The notes under the pieces were generated by a model. It did no database searches, was not told the DNA's origin, and saw nothing but the letters and a program-made list of their open reading frames with translations. Below, piece by piece: positions 1 to 9,600 of a DNA stretch of 64,000 nucleotides. How positions within the stretch are numbered: position 1 is the stretch's first letter; every line of letters begins with the position of its first letter. The translations under genes were made by a program, and so were the position numbers. Source of the DNA: Chitinophagaceae bacterium (GTDB lineage: Bacteria > Bacteroidota > Bacteroidia > Chitinophagales > UBA10324); the NCBI GenBank assembly GCA_016717285.1, contig JADKFU010000004.1, positions 744,001 through 808,000 on the forward strand, in the 5' to 3' direction.

Positions 1-1
1 C

Positions 2-670
2 CTCACGCTTTTCGGAAAATATTCCGGCACGGTAAAACAGAACGGGTTGATGTGGGCGAATCCGTTTTATGCGCGCCAGCACGTTTCACTTCGTGCCCGT
101 AACCAGAATGGTCAGGCACTGAAAGTGAACGACAAAATCGGAAACCCGATAGAAATTGCAGCCGTGATTGTATGGAATGTAGTAGATACTGCAAAAGCAT
201 TGTACGAAGTAAATAGTTTCGAACAGTTTGTTGCCATTCAGAGCGAAGCTGCAGTGCGACATCTGGCAGGCACCTGTCCGTATGACTTTTCAGAAGATGA
301 AACGGCAACTGTTACGCTTCGCGGCGGTGGCGACAAAGTGAATGAGATGCTGGTAAACGAATTGAATGAACGTTTATCGCAGGCGGGAATAATTGTGAGC
401 GAAGCTCGCATCAGCCATTTGGCGTATGCGCCGGAAATTGCCGGCGCGATGTTGCAACGTCAACAAGCTTCAGCGGTGGTTTCCGCCCGCAAGCTGATTG
501 TGGAAGGTGCCGTTGGAATGGTGGAAATGGCGTTGGCAAAACTTTCAGAAAAAGAAATCGTCCATCTTGATGAAGAGCGTAAAGCCGCGATGGTAAGCAA
601 CCTGTTGGTAGTACTGTGTGGTGATAAGAATGTAAGTCCGATATTAAATACAGGCACGCTTTACGCTTAG
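2..670 (+). CDS. SPFH/band-7 domain protein (5' end outside window)
   Basis: The reading frame is open from base 2, so the gene begins before the window; about 222 residues are visible. The sequence resembles the SPFH (stomatin/prohibitin/flotillin) family: a beta-rich part with the motif NPFY and repeated VSLRARN-type strands, then VVDTAKALYEV, an ISEARISHLAYAPEIA stretch and an alanine/glutamine-rich helix (MLQRQQASAVVSARK) typical of the end of the SPFH domain. These proteins scaffold membrane microdomains and usually carry one N-terminal membrane anchor, which would lie upstream and cannot be seen. The small Arc-like gene follows 85 bases downstream, a pairing I associate with Bacteroidota. 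The TTG at 47 is only an internal alternative start. Family assignment is fairly sure; cellular role is inference. Confidence 0.8.
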   Translation, partial: LTLFGKYSGTVKQNGLMWANPFYARQHVSLRARNQNGQALKVNDKIGNPIEIAAVIVWNVVDTAKALYEVNSFEQFVAIQSEAAVRHLAGTCPYDFSEDETATVTLRGGGDKVNEMLVNELNERLSQAGIIVSEARISHLAYAPEIAGAMLQRQQASAVVSARKLIVEGAVGMVEMALAKLSEKEIVHLDEERKAAMVSNLLVVLCGDKNVSPILNTGTLYA

Positions 671-755
671 AAAATTGCAGGGAATAGCGTGGAATGAACT
701 CAACAGGAGTTCATTCCATTTATCAGATACTCCATTTCAGATCCACAATTATCTC

Positions 756-929
756 ATGCCTCCTGATAAAAAAGCTTTTGTATTACGTATCAATCCTGAC
801 ACGCTCAAAGAACTGGAGAAGTGGGCTGCAGATGATTTCCGAAGTGTGAATGGACAAATTGAATATTTGTTGCAGAAGGCATTGACAGACAGCAAACGTT
901 CAAAAAATAAAACGCCTTCTAAAAAATAG
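756..929 (+). CDS. Arc-like ribbon-helix-helix DNA-binding protein
   Basis: This encodes a 57-residue basic protein. It begins with a short strand (KKAFVLRIN), then a helix (PDTLKELEKWAADDF), then SVNGQIEYLLQKAL, which matches the ribbon-helix-helix pattern of Arc/MetJ-type repressors; the tail is Lys/Ser-rich. Such proteins bind DNA as dimers through the N-terminal strand. I chose the ATG at 756 because the RHH fold starts right after it; the frame is open further upstream to 675 but that extension does not look like this family. It follows the SPFH gene closely and may be cotranscribed with it. The target is unknown; it could be an autorepressor or the antitoxin-like half of a lost pair. 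Confidence 0.7.
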   Translation: MPPDKKAFVLRINPDTLKELEKWAADDFRSVNGQIEYLLQKALTDSKRSKNKTPSKK

Positions 930-1233
930 GGAACCGGCCCGAGTATGATTTAACCATCAACCCAATGCCGGTTGGTAAACTGATTTACAATGCGTATCGA
1001 ACATCGATAAACGAACTTTAATTAGAGAACTAAAAAAGTTCGGTAATGGGGACCGCCTTCTTTGTTTTGATTTTAGAAATGGAATTTTTAAAGATAAAAA
1101 CCCGAATAATTTCGAACACTAATCTCGTTAACTAAATGTCATTGACAATCAGCCAAATTTCCTTCCCTCCCAAACGGTGATTAGATTTCATAAACACAAT
1201 TATCTGAAATATATTTGCAGTAAGCACTGCTGA
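930..1233. other. Intergenic region without a recognisable gene
   Basis: There are 304 bases between the Arc-like gene and the next small gene. I see no coding frame, tRNA or strong hairpin. Near the right end TATATTTG at 1210-1217 resembles the Bacteroidota -7 element (TAnnTTTG) and lies 17 bases before the next ATG; no convincing -33 TTTG partner is visible at the usual distance, so promoter assignment is weak. Confidence 0.4.
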
Positions 1234-1527
1234 ATGAATAAATACCTCATCACATTTTACCTGCTCGATCTGGATGAAGAATTCTGGAAGATGATACCGC
1301 AGCACCGCGAAATGGTAAATGATTTTTTATTGAGGGAAGTGATTGAAACTTATGGCGTAAATATGGAACGCACCAAAGGCTGGATCACCATGAATGCAAA
1401 GGACGAAGATGAAGTGACCCTGATTATTGAATCATTCCCCATCAGTGACTATTATACGTACGATATTGATCAGCTTTTCATCTTCGAAAATGCACTCGGG
1501 CTGATGCCAAAGATGGTATTCAACTGA
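1234..1527 (+). CDS. Small protein of unknown function
   Basis: This encodes a 97-residue soluble acidic protein. Its pattern is a strand (NKYLITFYLL), a helix (EEFWKMIPQHREMVNDFLL), strand, helix and strand, and it resembles the alpha/beta ferredoxin-like fold of muconolactone isomerase-like or dimeric alpha/beta-barrel proteins. That is a fold impression, not an identification. No signal peptide or metal-binding cluster is visible. Its TGA stop overlaps by one base the most upstream ATG of the TPR lipoprotein gene, so the two may be cotranscribed. Confidence 0.55.
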   Translation: MNKYLITFYLLDLDEEFWKMIPQHREMVNDFLLREVIETYGVNMERTKGWITMNAKDEDEVTLIIESFPISDYYTYDIDQLFIFENALGLMPKMVFN

Positions 1528-1589
1528 TGCGTTTTTCACTTCGTTATAATAATCCGCCTTCCATACTTCTTTCTTCCAAAATGCTGCAT

Positions 1590-2621
1590 ATGAACTTTTT
1601 ATGGATAGCCATGTTTTCAATTGCTGTATTCGTTGCAACTTCCTGCAATCATCCGAATGAAGCAGTGCAGAAAAATAACATGGACTCGCTGGTTGGAAAA
1701 GATTCAACAGATCCGCAGATCAATGCCCTCAGTGAAAAAATTAAATCAACTCCGAAAAATCCCGAACTGTATTTTCTTCGCAGCAATATTTTCCTCCAAC
1801 ATGGAAACATTCCGGCTTCTTTCAGCGACATGTCCGCTGCCATTGCGCTGGATTCCGCTAACATAAAATACTATTTCGCGATAGCTGATATTTATCTGAA
1901 AGGTGGTTCCGCCGATGGTGCGATTGATGCTTTTAATCACATCATTCGAACTGATCCGGAAAATACGGAAGCACTGATTAAATTAAGTAAGGTGTACTTC
2001 TATCAAAAAGATTATAAAAATTCCATGCAACAACTTGCAAGGGTACAAGAACTTGACAAGGACAATTTTGAAACCTGGTTTATCCGCGGGCTTAATTTTA
2101 AAGAGACAGGTGATACCAGCAGGGCGATTACTTCTTTTCAGAAATCGGTGCAGATAAAACCTGATTTCTATGACGGCTATATGCAACTTGGTTTAATCAC
2201 CGGCCATAAAAAAAATTCTCCTGCTGCACAGTATTTCGATAATGCCATTCGCATTGACAGTACAACGGCTGAAGCGTATTATGCCAAGGCCATGTATTAC
2301 CAGGAACATGGCGAAAATGAAAAAGCAAAGTCAACTTATGAAGCACTGATCACTGTGAATCCTCAATTTGAATCTTCGTACTTTAATCTTGGCTATATCT
2401 ACATCAAACAGGATTCAATTGATAAAGCATATCGCATGTTTGATTTTGCAATAAAAGTGAAACCCGCTTATGCTGAAGCCTATTACTACCGTGGATTGTG
2501 CGCTGAAGAAAAGGGAAATAAGGAACAAGCCATCTCCGATTTTCGTCAGGCGTTAACTTTAAAGCCCGGCTATGAGTTGGCTCAAAAAGAATTGAATACC
2601 TTAACGCAATCATCAAAATAA
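1590..2621 (+). CDS. TPR-repeat lipoprotein
   Basis: This encodes a predicted lipoprotein built almost entirely of tetratricopeptide repeats. From the ATG at 1590 the N-terminus is MNFLWIAMFSIAVFVATSC, a hydrophobic signal ending in a lipobox with Cys19. In-frame ATGs at 1527 and 1581 would add residues; the 1527 start touches the previous stop and gives a long polar leader, so 1581/1590 is preferred on signal-peptide grounds. About seven TPR units follow, with the usual W/Y-G-Y-A pattern and P at the repeat ends (for example NPELYFLRSNIFL and KPAYAEAYYYRGLCAE). TPRs are protein-protein scaffolds; the protein is probably anchored in the outer or inner membrane facing the periplasm. No enzymatic domain is visible. 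Confidence 0.75.
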   Translation: MNFLWIAMFSIAVFVATSCNHPNEAVQKNNMDSLVGKDSTDPQINALSEKIKSTPKNPELYFLRSNIFLQHGNIPASFSDMSAAIALDSANIKYYFAIADIYLKGGSADGAIDAFNHIIRTDPENTEALIKLSKVYFYQKDYKNSMQQLARVQELDKDNFETWFIRGLNFKETGDTSRAITSFQKSVQIKPDFYDGYMQLGLITGHKKNSPAAQYFDNAIRIDSTTAEAYYAKAMYYQEHGENEKAKSTYEALITVNPQFESSYFNLGYIYIKQDSIDKAYRMFDFAIKVKPAYAEAYYYRGLCAEEKGNKEQAISDFRQALTLKPGYELAQKELNTLTQSSK

Positions 2622-2754
2622 ACTGTACGCGAATGCCATTATCTTTAGGCTGTTTTGAAAGAAATAGCCGTAAGCAAACCGGTCGAAACAAAACCTGCCA
2701 AAGGCTACTCAATTCATATAAAATTCTGCTACTGATTAATTCGTCAATTACATT

Positions 2755-4680
2755 ATGATCAATATTTCTTTCCCCGATGGAACCATCCGTCAATTCGAAA
2801 AAGGAACCAGCGCACTGGGCATCGCTAAATCCATCAGTGAAGGATTGGCGAGAAAAGTACTCGCGGCTAAAGTGAACGGAAAAGTGGTGGATGCTTTTCG
2901 TCCTATTGAAGAAGATGCAAGCCTGACGCTGTTAACATGGGACGACCGCGAAGGCAAAGAAACTTTCTGGCATTCATCAGCACACCTGATGGCAGAAGCG
3001 CTTGAAGCTTCTTATCCGGGAATAAAATTCGGTTACGGACCACCGGTTGACAATGGATTTTATTACGATGTTGATTTGGGGGGAAGAGAAATCGGTGCTG
3101 ATGACCTTCTGAAGATTGAGAAAAAAATGGCGGAGCTGGCTGCGAAAAACAGCGAGTATGTACGCACTGAAGTTCCGAAGGAAGAAGCATTGAAGTATTT
3201 CACGGAGAAAGGTGACGAGTATAAAATTGAAACCGTTCAGGAGTTGAATGACGGTGAAATCACTTTTTATAAGCAAGGCAATTTTACAGATCTCTGCCGT
3301 GGGCCGCACATACCGAACACAGGGTTTATCAAGGCCACCAAACTCATGAATATTGCAGGCGCCTACTGGAAAGGGAATGAAAAAAATAAACAACTGACCA
3401 GGATTTACGGTATCACTTTTCCCAAACAAAAGGAATTAGAGGAGTACCTGCAACAAATAGAGGAAGCGAAAAAAAGAGATCACCGTAAGATCGGAAAGGA
3501 GATGGAGATCTTTGTTTTTGATGATGATGTAGGTCCGGGATTAGCGCTTTGGCTTCCCAACGGCGGTGCCATCATTGAGCAATTGGAAACACTGGCCAAG
3601 AAGACAGAAGAGGAAGCAGGATATTATCGCGTAAAGTCACCTCACATTGCAAAGGAATCCCTATACATCACCAGCGGACACTTGCCTTATTATGCCGATT
3701 CCATGTTTCCACCCATGGAATTGGATGGTACCAAGTATTACCTGAGGGCCATGAATTGTCCGCACCATCACAAAATATTTTCAGCTTCGCCGAAGAGTTA
3801 TAAAGACCTTCCGTTGCGACTGGCGGAGTATGCGACATGCTATCGATATGAGCAATCCGGTGAATTATTCGGACTCATGCGTGTGCGTGCCTTGAACATG
3901 AATGATGCGCATATCTATTGCACGGAAGAACAATTTGAACAGGAGTTCCAGGCCGTGAATGAGATGTATCTCAAGTATTTCAAAATTTTTGGAATTGAAA
4001 AATACGTGATGCGTTTTTCTACGCATGATCCTGCTAAGCGCGGACAGAAATATCTTGACCTCCCCGAATTGTGGAAGAAGACCGAAGATATGGTGCGCAA
4101 GGTTTTAATTGATTCAAAGATTCCCTATATCGAAGTGCCTGATGAAGCGGCTTTCTACGGACCCAAGATTGATGTACAGATCTGGAGTGTGATTGGCAGG
4201 GAATTTACGTTGGCTACCAACCAGGTTGACTTTGGTCAGCCATTGCGTTTTGGCTTGACTTTCAAAAATAAAAACAACCAGGATGAAACGCCTTTGGTAA
4301 TTCACCGTGCCCCATTAGGAACACATGAACGTTTTATCGGTTTCCTGATTGAACATTATGCCGGCAATTTTCCGGTATGGCTGGCACCGAAACAGGTTGC
4401 AATTTTACCCATCAGCGACCGTCATATTGACTATGCCAAACGGCTGGAAAGTCTTTTCAGAAAGCAACACATCCGCATGGAACTTGATGAGCGGAGTGAA
4501 AAGATCGGCAGAAAAATCAGGGATGCGGAGATGAAAAAGATTCCTTACATGCTGGTAATCGGCGACAAAGAAGAACAGGAAAGCAAGGTTAGCGTTAGAA
4601 GGCACGGCGAAGGTGACAAAGGTGAGATGTCTATCGAATCATTTATTGAACAAGTAAAGAGAGAATCAGAAATAGTATAA
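2755..4680 (+). CDS. thrS: Threonyl-tRNA synthetase
   Basis: This encodes threonyl-tRNA synthetase, which charges tRNA-Thr in the cytoplasm. The 641 residues fit the family length. Visible in order: an N-terminal TGS domain (about 1-60), the editing domain with the HSSAH motif near residue 72 and a later LCRGPH motif, the class II catalytic core with MNCPHHH (zinc Cys), MNDAHIYC (zinc His) and HRAPLGTHERF (zinc His), and the C-terminal anticodon-binding domain (from PVWLAPKQVAIL). All zinc ligands appear present. The ATG at 2755 starts the TGS domain directly. It heads the translation cluster thrS-infC-rpmI-rplT, a conserved order; infC lies about 170 bases downstream. Confidence 0.97.
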   Translation: MINISFPDGTIRQFEKGTSALGIAKSISEGLARKVLAAKVNGKVVDAFRPIEEDASLTLLTWDDREGKETFWHSSAHLMAEALEASYPGIKFGYGPPVDNGFYYDVDLGGREIGADDLLKIEKKMAELAAKNSEYVRTEVPKEEALKYFTEKGDEYKIETVQELNDGEITFYKQGNFTDLCRGPHIPNTGFIKATKLMNIAGAYWKGNEKNKQLTRIYGITFPKQKELEEYLQQIEEAKKRDHRKIGKEMEIFVFDDDVGPGLALWLPNGGAIIEQLETLAKKTEEEAGYYRVKSPHIAKESLYITSGHLPYYADSMFPPMELDGTKYYLRAMNCPHHHKIFSASPKSYKDLPLRLAEYATCYRYEQSGELFGLMRVRALNMNDAHIYCTEEQFEQEFQAVNEMYLKYFKIFGIEKYVMRFSTHDPAKRGQKYLDLPELWKKTEDMVRKVLIDSKIPYIEVPDEAAFYGPKIDVQIWSVIGREFTLATNQVDFGQPLRFGLTFKNKNNQDETPLVIHRAPLGTHERFIGFLIEHYAGNFPVWLAPKQVAILPISDRHIDYAKRLESLFRKQHIRMELDERSEKIGRKIRDAEMKKIPYMLVIGDKEEQESKVSVRRHGEGDKGEMSIESFIEQVKRESEIV

Positions 4681-4849
4681 TGAATCACTGCTTTAATGCA
4701 GGAACCTTTAAGAGTGAGAGGTGTTCAGCTAAGTATCATTTTTAGATAACCAAAGATTTCATTGCAAACGTGTATAGTAAATCGGAACTTAGTACCTTCG
4801 TTGCTTATGAATATTGTATTCATCATTTTTTAACATAAACATTAATCGA

Positions 4850-5393
4850 TTGGCATTAGACAGAAGAAAACCCAGAGAACTCGAACACCGCATTAATCGC
4901 CTTGTGCACGCCCCACAGGTAAGACTGGTGGGAGACAATGTTCCCAACGGCGTATTCACTTCCCGCGAAGCATTAACCATGGCCGAAGAACAAGGTCTTG
5001 ACCTTGTGGAAATTGCCGCTACTGCAAGTCCGCCTGTTTGCCGCATTATTGACTACAACAAATTTCTCTACGACAAAAAGCGGAAGGAAAAAGAGATGAA
5101 AGCCAAAGCCGTGAAAAGCGTGCTGAAGGAAATCCGCTTCACTTCCAATACCGATGAACATGATTTTGAGTTTAAAACCCGTCATGCTGAAAGGTTTCTA
5201 CAGGAAGGTGCCAAAGTGAAGGCGTATGTGCAATTTCGCGGCAGAAACATTCTTTTTCAAGGAACGTGGAGAGTTGCTGCTGCTCAAATTTGTAGAGCGG
5301 CTAACGGAAGTAGGCACCCTGGAGCAACTTCCTAAGCTGGAAGGCAACCGGATGTCTATCCTCATCAACCCTAAATCACAAAAGGGAAAGTAA
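4850..5393 (+). CDS. infC: Translation initiation factor IF-3, with an apparent frameshift
   Basis: This gene encodes IF-3, which binds the 30S subunit and proofreads start-codon selection. The first 135 or so residues read normally (RELEHRIN, LVGDN, then LDLVEIA, PPVCRI and the C-domain start KEIRFTSNTDEHDFEFK). In the T5 run at 5253-5257 the frame breaks; removing one T restores FKERGELLLLKFVERLTEVG and the expected C-terminus NPKSQKGK with stop at 5391-5393, giving 180 residues. As printed, the frame instead ends at 5335 with nonsense residues. No ATG fits the start: TTG at 4850 (LALDRRKPRELEH) matches the family N-terminus best, with ATT at 4841 as an alternative. infC is known for rare start codons in Escherichia coli. 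The frameshift is probably a homopolymer error because the downstream frame is undamaged. Confidence 0.88.
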
Positions 5394-5412
5394 GCACGAT
5401 TCCATTTAATAA

Positions 5413-5474
5413 GGTTTGGAAAAATTTGTAAAACTGTCGGCCCGGCGTTGATTATCTAAAAACTTTTCCAAACC
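5413..5474 (+). promoter_or_regulatory. Inverted repeat between infC and rpmI
   Basis: GGTTTGGAAAA at 5413-5423 is perfectly complementary to TTTTCCAAACC at 5464-5474, enclosing a 40-base loop with a GC-rich centre (GGCCCGGC). It lies in the 205-base gap between infC and rpmI. It may be a terminator-like or regulatory stem in the transcript; ribosomal protein L20 autoregulates this operon in other bacteria, but I do not see that known structure here and the link is only positional. Confidence 0.5.
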
Positions 5475-5570
5475 TATTCCTGATGCCCTCTTAAAGTATT
5501 GTGCTACCTGACTTCCAAAAGCATTTTTAAGGAATATTTGCAGATTTTTTCCTTGTGAAGAGAATATTAC

Positions 5571-5578
5571 TATCTTTG
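5571..5578 (+). promoter_or_regulatory. Putative promoter -7 element for rpmI-rplT
   Basis: TATCTTTG fits the TAnnTTTG -7 consensus of Bacteroidota sigma factor promoters and sits 21 bases before the rpmI ATG. A CTTG at 5552-5555 may serve as an imperfect -33 element although the spacing is short. This suggests rpmI-rplT can be transcribed separately from thrS-infC. Confidence 0.55.
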
Positions 5579-5598
5579 CCGTCCCTAATTTTGCAGTA

Positions 5599-5793
5599 AT
5601 GCCTAAAATGAAGACAAATTCCAGTGCCAAAAAGCGATTTAAGCTTACAGGTACCGGAAAAGTAAAACGTAAGAAAGCTTTCAAGCGCCATATTCTCACC
5701 AAGAAGGCTCATGACAGGAAGAAGCAACTCGGAAAATCCGGATTGGTTGATTCTACCAATATGGGTAACGTGAAGAAAATGCTCCTTATCTGA
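5599..5793 (+). CDS. rpmI: 50S ribosomal protein bL35
   Basis: This encodes large-subunit protein bL35: 64 very basic residues starting MPKMKTNSSAKKRFK with the family motifs GKVKRKKAFKRHIL and KKRKQL-like (here KKQLGKSG). Length and position immediately before rplT are as expected. It is separated from rplT by 21 bases and shares its transcript. The ATG at 5599 is unambiguous. Confidence 0.97.
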   Translation: MPKMKTNSSAKKRFKLTGTGKVKRKKAFKRHILTKKAHDRKKQLGKSGLVDSTNMGNVKKMLLI

Positions 5794-5814
5794 CTTTTTT
5801 TAAAAAATTGAAAC

Positions 5815-6159
5815 ATGCCCCGTTCAGTAAATAGTGTTGCCTCCCGCGCCCGCCGTAAGCGGATGTTTGCCCAGGCAAAAGGATATTTCGGTAAAAGGAA
5901 AAACGTAACCTCTGTAGCCAAGAATGCCGTTGAAAAATCAATGGTGTATGCTTATCAGGGAAGAAAGCAGAAAAAACGCGATTACCGTGCACTTTGGATT
6001 GCCCGCATTAATGCAGCTATTCGTGAAGAAGGAATGAGCTATTCCGTATTCATCTCTAAGTTGAAAAACGGCAATGTGATGCTCAACCGTAAAACCCTTG
6101 CTGATCTGGCCATGAATGATATGCCTGCGTTTAAGGCGATTGTGGCTTCCGTGAAATAG
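5815..6159 (+). CDS. rplT: 50S ribosomal protein bL20
   Basis: This encodes bL20, an early-assembly 23S rRNA-binding protein needed for 50S formation. The 114 residues begin MPRSVNSVASRARRKR and contain the conserved AKGYFGKRKN, AYQGRKQKKRDYRALWIARINAA and LNRKTLADLAMND motifs. It is the last gene of the cluster and is followed by a good intrinsic terminator at 6209. In other bacteria bL20 represses its own operon by binding mRNA; no such site was identified here. Confidence 0.97.
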   Translation: MPRSVNSVASRARRKRMFAQAKGYFGKRKNVTSVAKNAVEKSMVYAYQGRKQKKRDYRALWIARINAAIREEGMSYSVFISKLKNGNVMLNRKTLADLAMNDMPAFKAIVASVK

Positions 6160-6208
6160 TATTTCCTTTTATCCTTCCCGCAAGGAAATGGATTCTTAAT
6201 AAAGAAGT

Positions 6209-6242
6209 AAATCCGCTCTCATTTTTGGGAGCGGATTTTTTT
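6209..6242 (+). terminator. Intrinsic terminator after rplT
   Basis: AAATCCGCTC at 6209-6218 pairs with GAGCGGATTT at 6229-6238 across a 10-base loop, followed by a T-run to 6242. This is a clear rho-independent terminator closing the translation cluster. Confidence 0.9.
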
Positions 6243-6425
6243 ATGATAGAACTAATGAGAAATCTATTGTATGCATTGGGTTCTTCAATGACAGGCGTAA
6301 CTATGATTGAAACGAAAACCGGCTATGTCACCCGGTATAAACATATTCGCGAAAGAAGAATTTTCGCATAAAAGAAGCACCATATAGAAAAGTTGAATTT
6401 TCAATCTATACATTTAGCATAGTAA

Positions 6426-6494
6426 CGGAGGTGGCTTGAAACCGTCGCTATTTTTCACTTGCCTGGCAAAAGGTTTTAAAGTGAAGCTCCTCCG
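6426..6494 (+). promoter_or_regulatory. Possible structured leader upstream of the kelch/Ig protein
   Basis: The 449-base gap 6160-6608 holds the rplT terminator and this element. CGGAGG at 6426-6431 pairs with CCTCCG at 6489-6494, and inside it TTCACTT at 6454-6460 pairs with AAGTGAA at 6479-6485. The nested stems lie about 115 bases before the next ATG. I could not match it to a riboswitch class I know; it may be a 5' UTR structure or chance. Confidence 0.35.
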
Positions 6495-6608
6495 GAATAC
6501 TGAAATTCGTATGGGTGATCACCCTGATTGTAAATAATATCGAAAAAAAGTACATTGCATTCCCCCCAAAAACGTGCGGCGTCAGCACATTAATCACCGA
6601 CAAAAAAA

Positions 6609-9600
6609 ATGAAACCTCTTTTTACAATTCTGGTAGGCGTGCTCCTTGCAGGTGCTGCTTTTTCACAGGGCACCTGGACCGCTATTACCGCTTTAGCGCC
6701 TCACTCGAGCGGTGGCGGAATGCTGTTACTTTCTGATGGAACTGTTTTGGTAAAATCAACATCAGGAGGCACGGATGGCATCGGCAGCACCTACGATAAA
6801 CTAACACCGAACAGTAGTGGAAGTTATATCAACGGTACCTGGTCGTCCATTGCGTCCATGGCGAAGACACGTCTTTATTATTCCTCACAAGTGCTTAAGG
6901 ATGGCCGTGTGTATGTTGCCGGTGGTGAATATGGTACAGGAGGTTCTTCGGGTGAAGTATATAACCCTTTAACCAATACCTGGACCAGTACGCCGGCGCC
7001 CGGATCAACGGTAAGTGATGCCAATTCGGAAATTCTTGAAGATGGAAGAATTCTTCAGGCTTTGGTTTCCGGTAGTTTAACCGGAACAAAAATTTATGAT
7101 CCTGTTTCCAATACTTACATCACAGGACCTACTGCACTCGGAATTCATAATGAGTCGGCATGGGTTAAATTACCTGATAACAGCATATTGTATGTAAACA
7201 GACTCAACACCAGTTCAGAAAGATATATACCTGCCACCAACACATGGATTGCAGATGCAACCGTTCCTGTTCAATTGTATGATGCTTTTGGTGATGAAAC
7301 CGGTGGCGCATTACTTTTACCTGATGGACGCGCGCTCTTTCTCGGCTCCGCCGGACACAATGCATATTATACTCCATCCGGAAGCACAACTCCGGGAACA
7401 TGGCTGGCTGCTCCCGATTTCCCCAATGCTAAGGGAACGCCCGATGCTCCTGCCGCCATGATGGTGAATGGAAAAGTGTTGTGTAATGCTTCGCCGGTTC
7501 CCACTTCATCCAATCATTTTCCAACCCCAACCACCTTTTATGAATTCGATCCCACCACTAATATTTTTACCGCCATCAATGCTCCGGGTGGTGGTGCAAC
7601 TTTAAATGTTTCCACTTATGTAACCTGCTTCCTCAATTTGCCGGATGGCAATATTCTTTATTCAAAACAGGGTTCCAATCAGTATTATGTTTACGTGTCT
7701 GATGGTTCACCGATAGCCGCAGGAAAACCGGTTGTCAGCAACATAGTCCAAACCGGTACGAATACGTATAAAATTACAGGTACCCAGTTTAATGGTATTT
7801 CGCAGGGTTCCACTTATGGCGATGACTGGCAGATGAATACTAATTATCCAATTATACGTCTCACTTCCGGCACCAACGTTTACTATGCACGCACCTCTAA
7901 CTGGAACAGCACAGGCGTAAGAAGAGGAACCGCAGCCGACACGGCCACATTCACCATTCCCTCAGGCCTGGCCAATGTTCCGTATTCATTGTATGTAGTT
8001 GCGAATGGTATTGCTTCTGATGCGTTTCCATTCTCACTTTCTCCAACTGCCGGTGTTACCATTGCAATAACCTCCGGCTCAAATCCATCATGTGATGGTT
8101 CATCTGTAACGTTTACGGCTACAAGCATTAATGGTGGTACCCTACCTGCTTATCAATGGAAAGTAAATGGCACTGATGCCGGCACTAACAGTTCAGTTTA
8201 TTCTACATCAACTCTAACCAATGGACAAATCGTAACCTGTGTGATGACGTCGAATCTCGCAGGTGTTTTAGGAAACCCTGCTACCTCAACAGGCATTACC
8301 ATGGTTATTAATGCTCCTTCACCGGCAAGCGTAAGTATTGCTGCCAGCACAACTACCATTTGTTCAGGAACTGCTGTTACGTTCACTGCCACTCCAACCA
8401 ATGGTGGATCCTCACCATCTTATCAATGGAAAGTTGACGGCGTGAATGCAGGTACAAACAGTTCAACGTTTGTAACATCCACTTTAACCAACGGACAAGT
8501 AGTTACGTGCGATATGATATCTAATTCAACCTGCGTAACATCATCAATTGCAACATCCAATGCTGTTGCTATAACAGTTAGCACCAACAGTACTCCATCT
8601 GTAACTATTGCCGCAACTTCCACTCTCGTATGTGCCGGAACACAGGTAACATTTACTGCAACACCGGTTAATGCAGGTCTCACACCTGTCTATCAATGGA
8701 AAGTGGATGGTGTTAACAGTGGAACGAATAGCCCAACCTATTCAAGCACCAGTCTCTCTAATGGTCAGGTTGTATCCTGTGTTTTAAATTCAAGTTCTGT
8801 TTGTGCGGTAACTGCATCACTTGGCACAGGAACAAATACGAATGCAACTAACAGCGATTTAGGTGCAGCTTATCCGACTTACTATGGAAACGGAAGACAG
8901 CAATATCTGATCAAAGCGTCTGAACTTACAGCACTCGGATTGATTGCCGGCAATATTACTGCTGTTGGATTTAAAATTAATGGTACCACAGGAGATCCTG
9001 CTACACTGTTTGGCTACACTATCAAAATGGCTGCAACAAGTGTAACTGCATTAACAAGTACGTTCCAGTCACCAACCTTTACAACCGTCTTCGGCCCTTC
9101 AAATTATGCTCCTGTACTGAATACAGTAAACACGCATTCCTTTTCAACACCCTTTTCCTGGAATGGCACTTCAAATATCTTAGTGGAGATTTGTTTCTCT
9201 AACCAGGTTACAGGAACTATCGCTTATCAATCTTACCAGACTACCAGTTCTTTCGTTTCAACCACCTATTATCAGGCCGATGGAAGCGGTGGTGCAGCAG
9301 CCTGTTCACAAGCAACAGGACCCGGAACCGGTTCAGTAAGACCTAATATGACCTTCACTGCTGCTGCAGCATTAACTGCAACATCAAATGGAATAACAAT
9401 GACCATAAATCCATTGCCTGTAGTTACAGCGGACAATGTGAGTGGTTGTCCCGGAAATTCCATTGCTTTATCAGGAACACCTGCCGGTGGAACGTGGAGT
9501 GTTGCAAATCCTTATACCGGAACCAGCACAACTTACACACATACTTTTACTGATGGTAACGGATGCGCCAATACAAGCGCTGCTGCAAACATCACTGTTG

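Noticed and set aside
4681..4840. L20 leader upstream of infC
   Set aside because: No paired elements matching the known L20 leader were found in this gap.
7883..8683. Long minus-strand frames opposite the Ig repeats
   Set aside because: They mirror the plus-strand codon bias of a real repeat protein and have no recognisable motifs; they are shadows.
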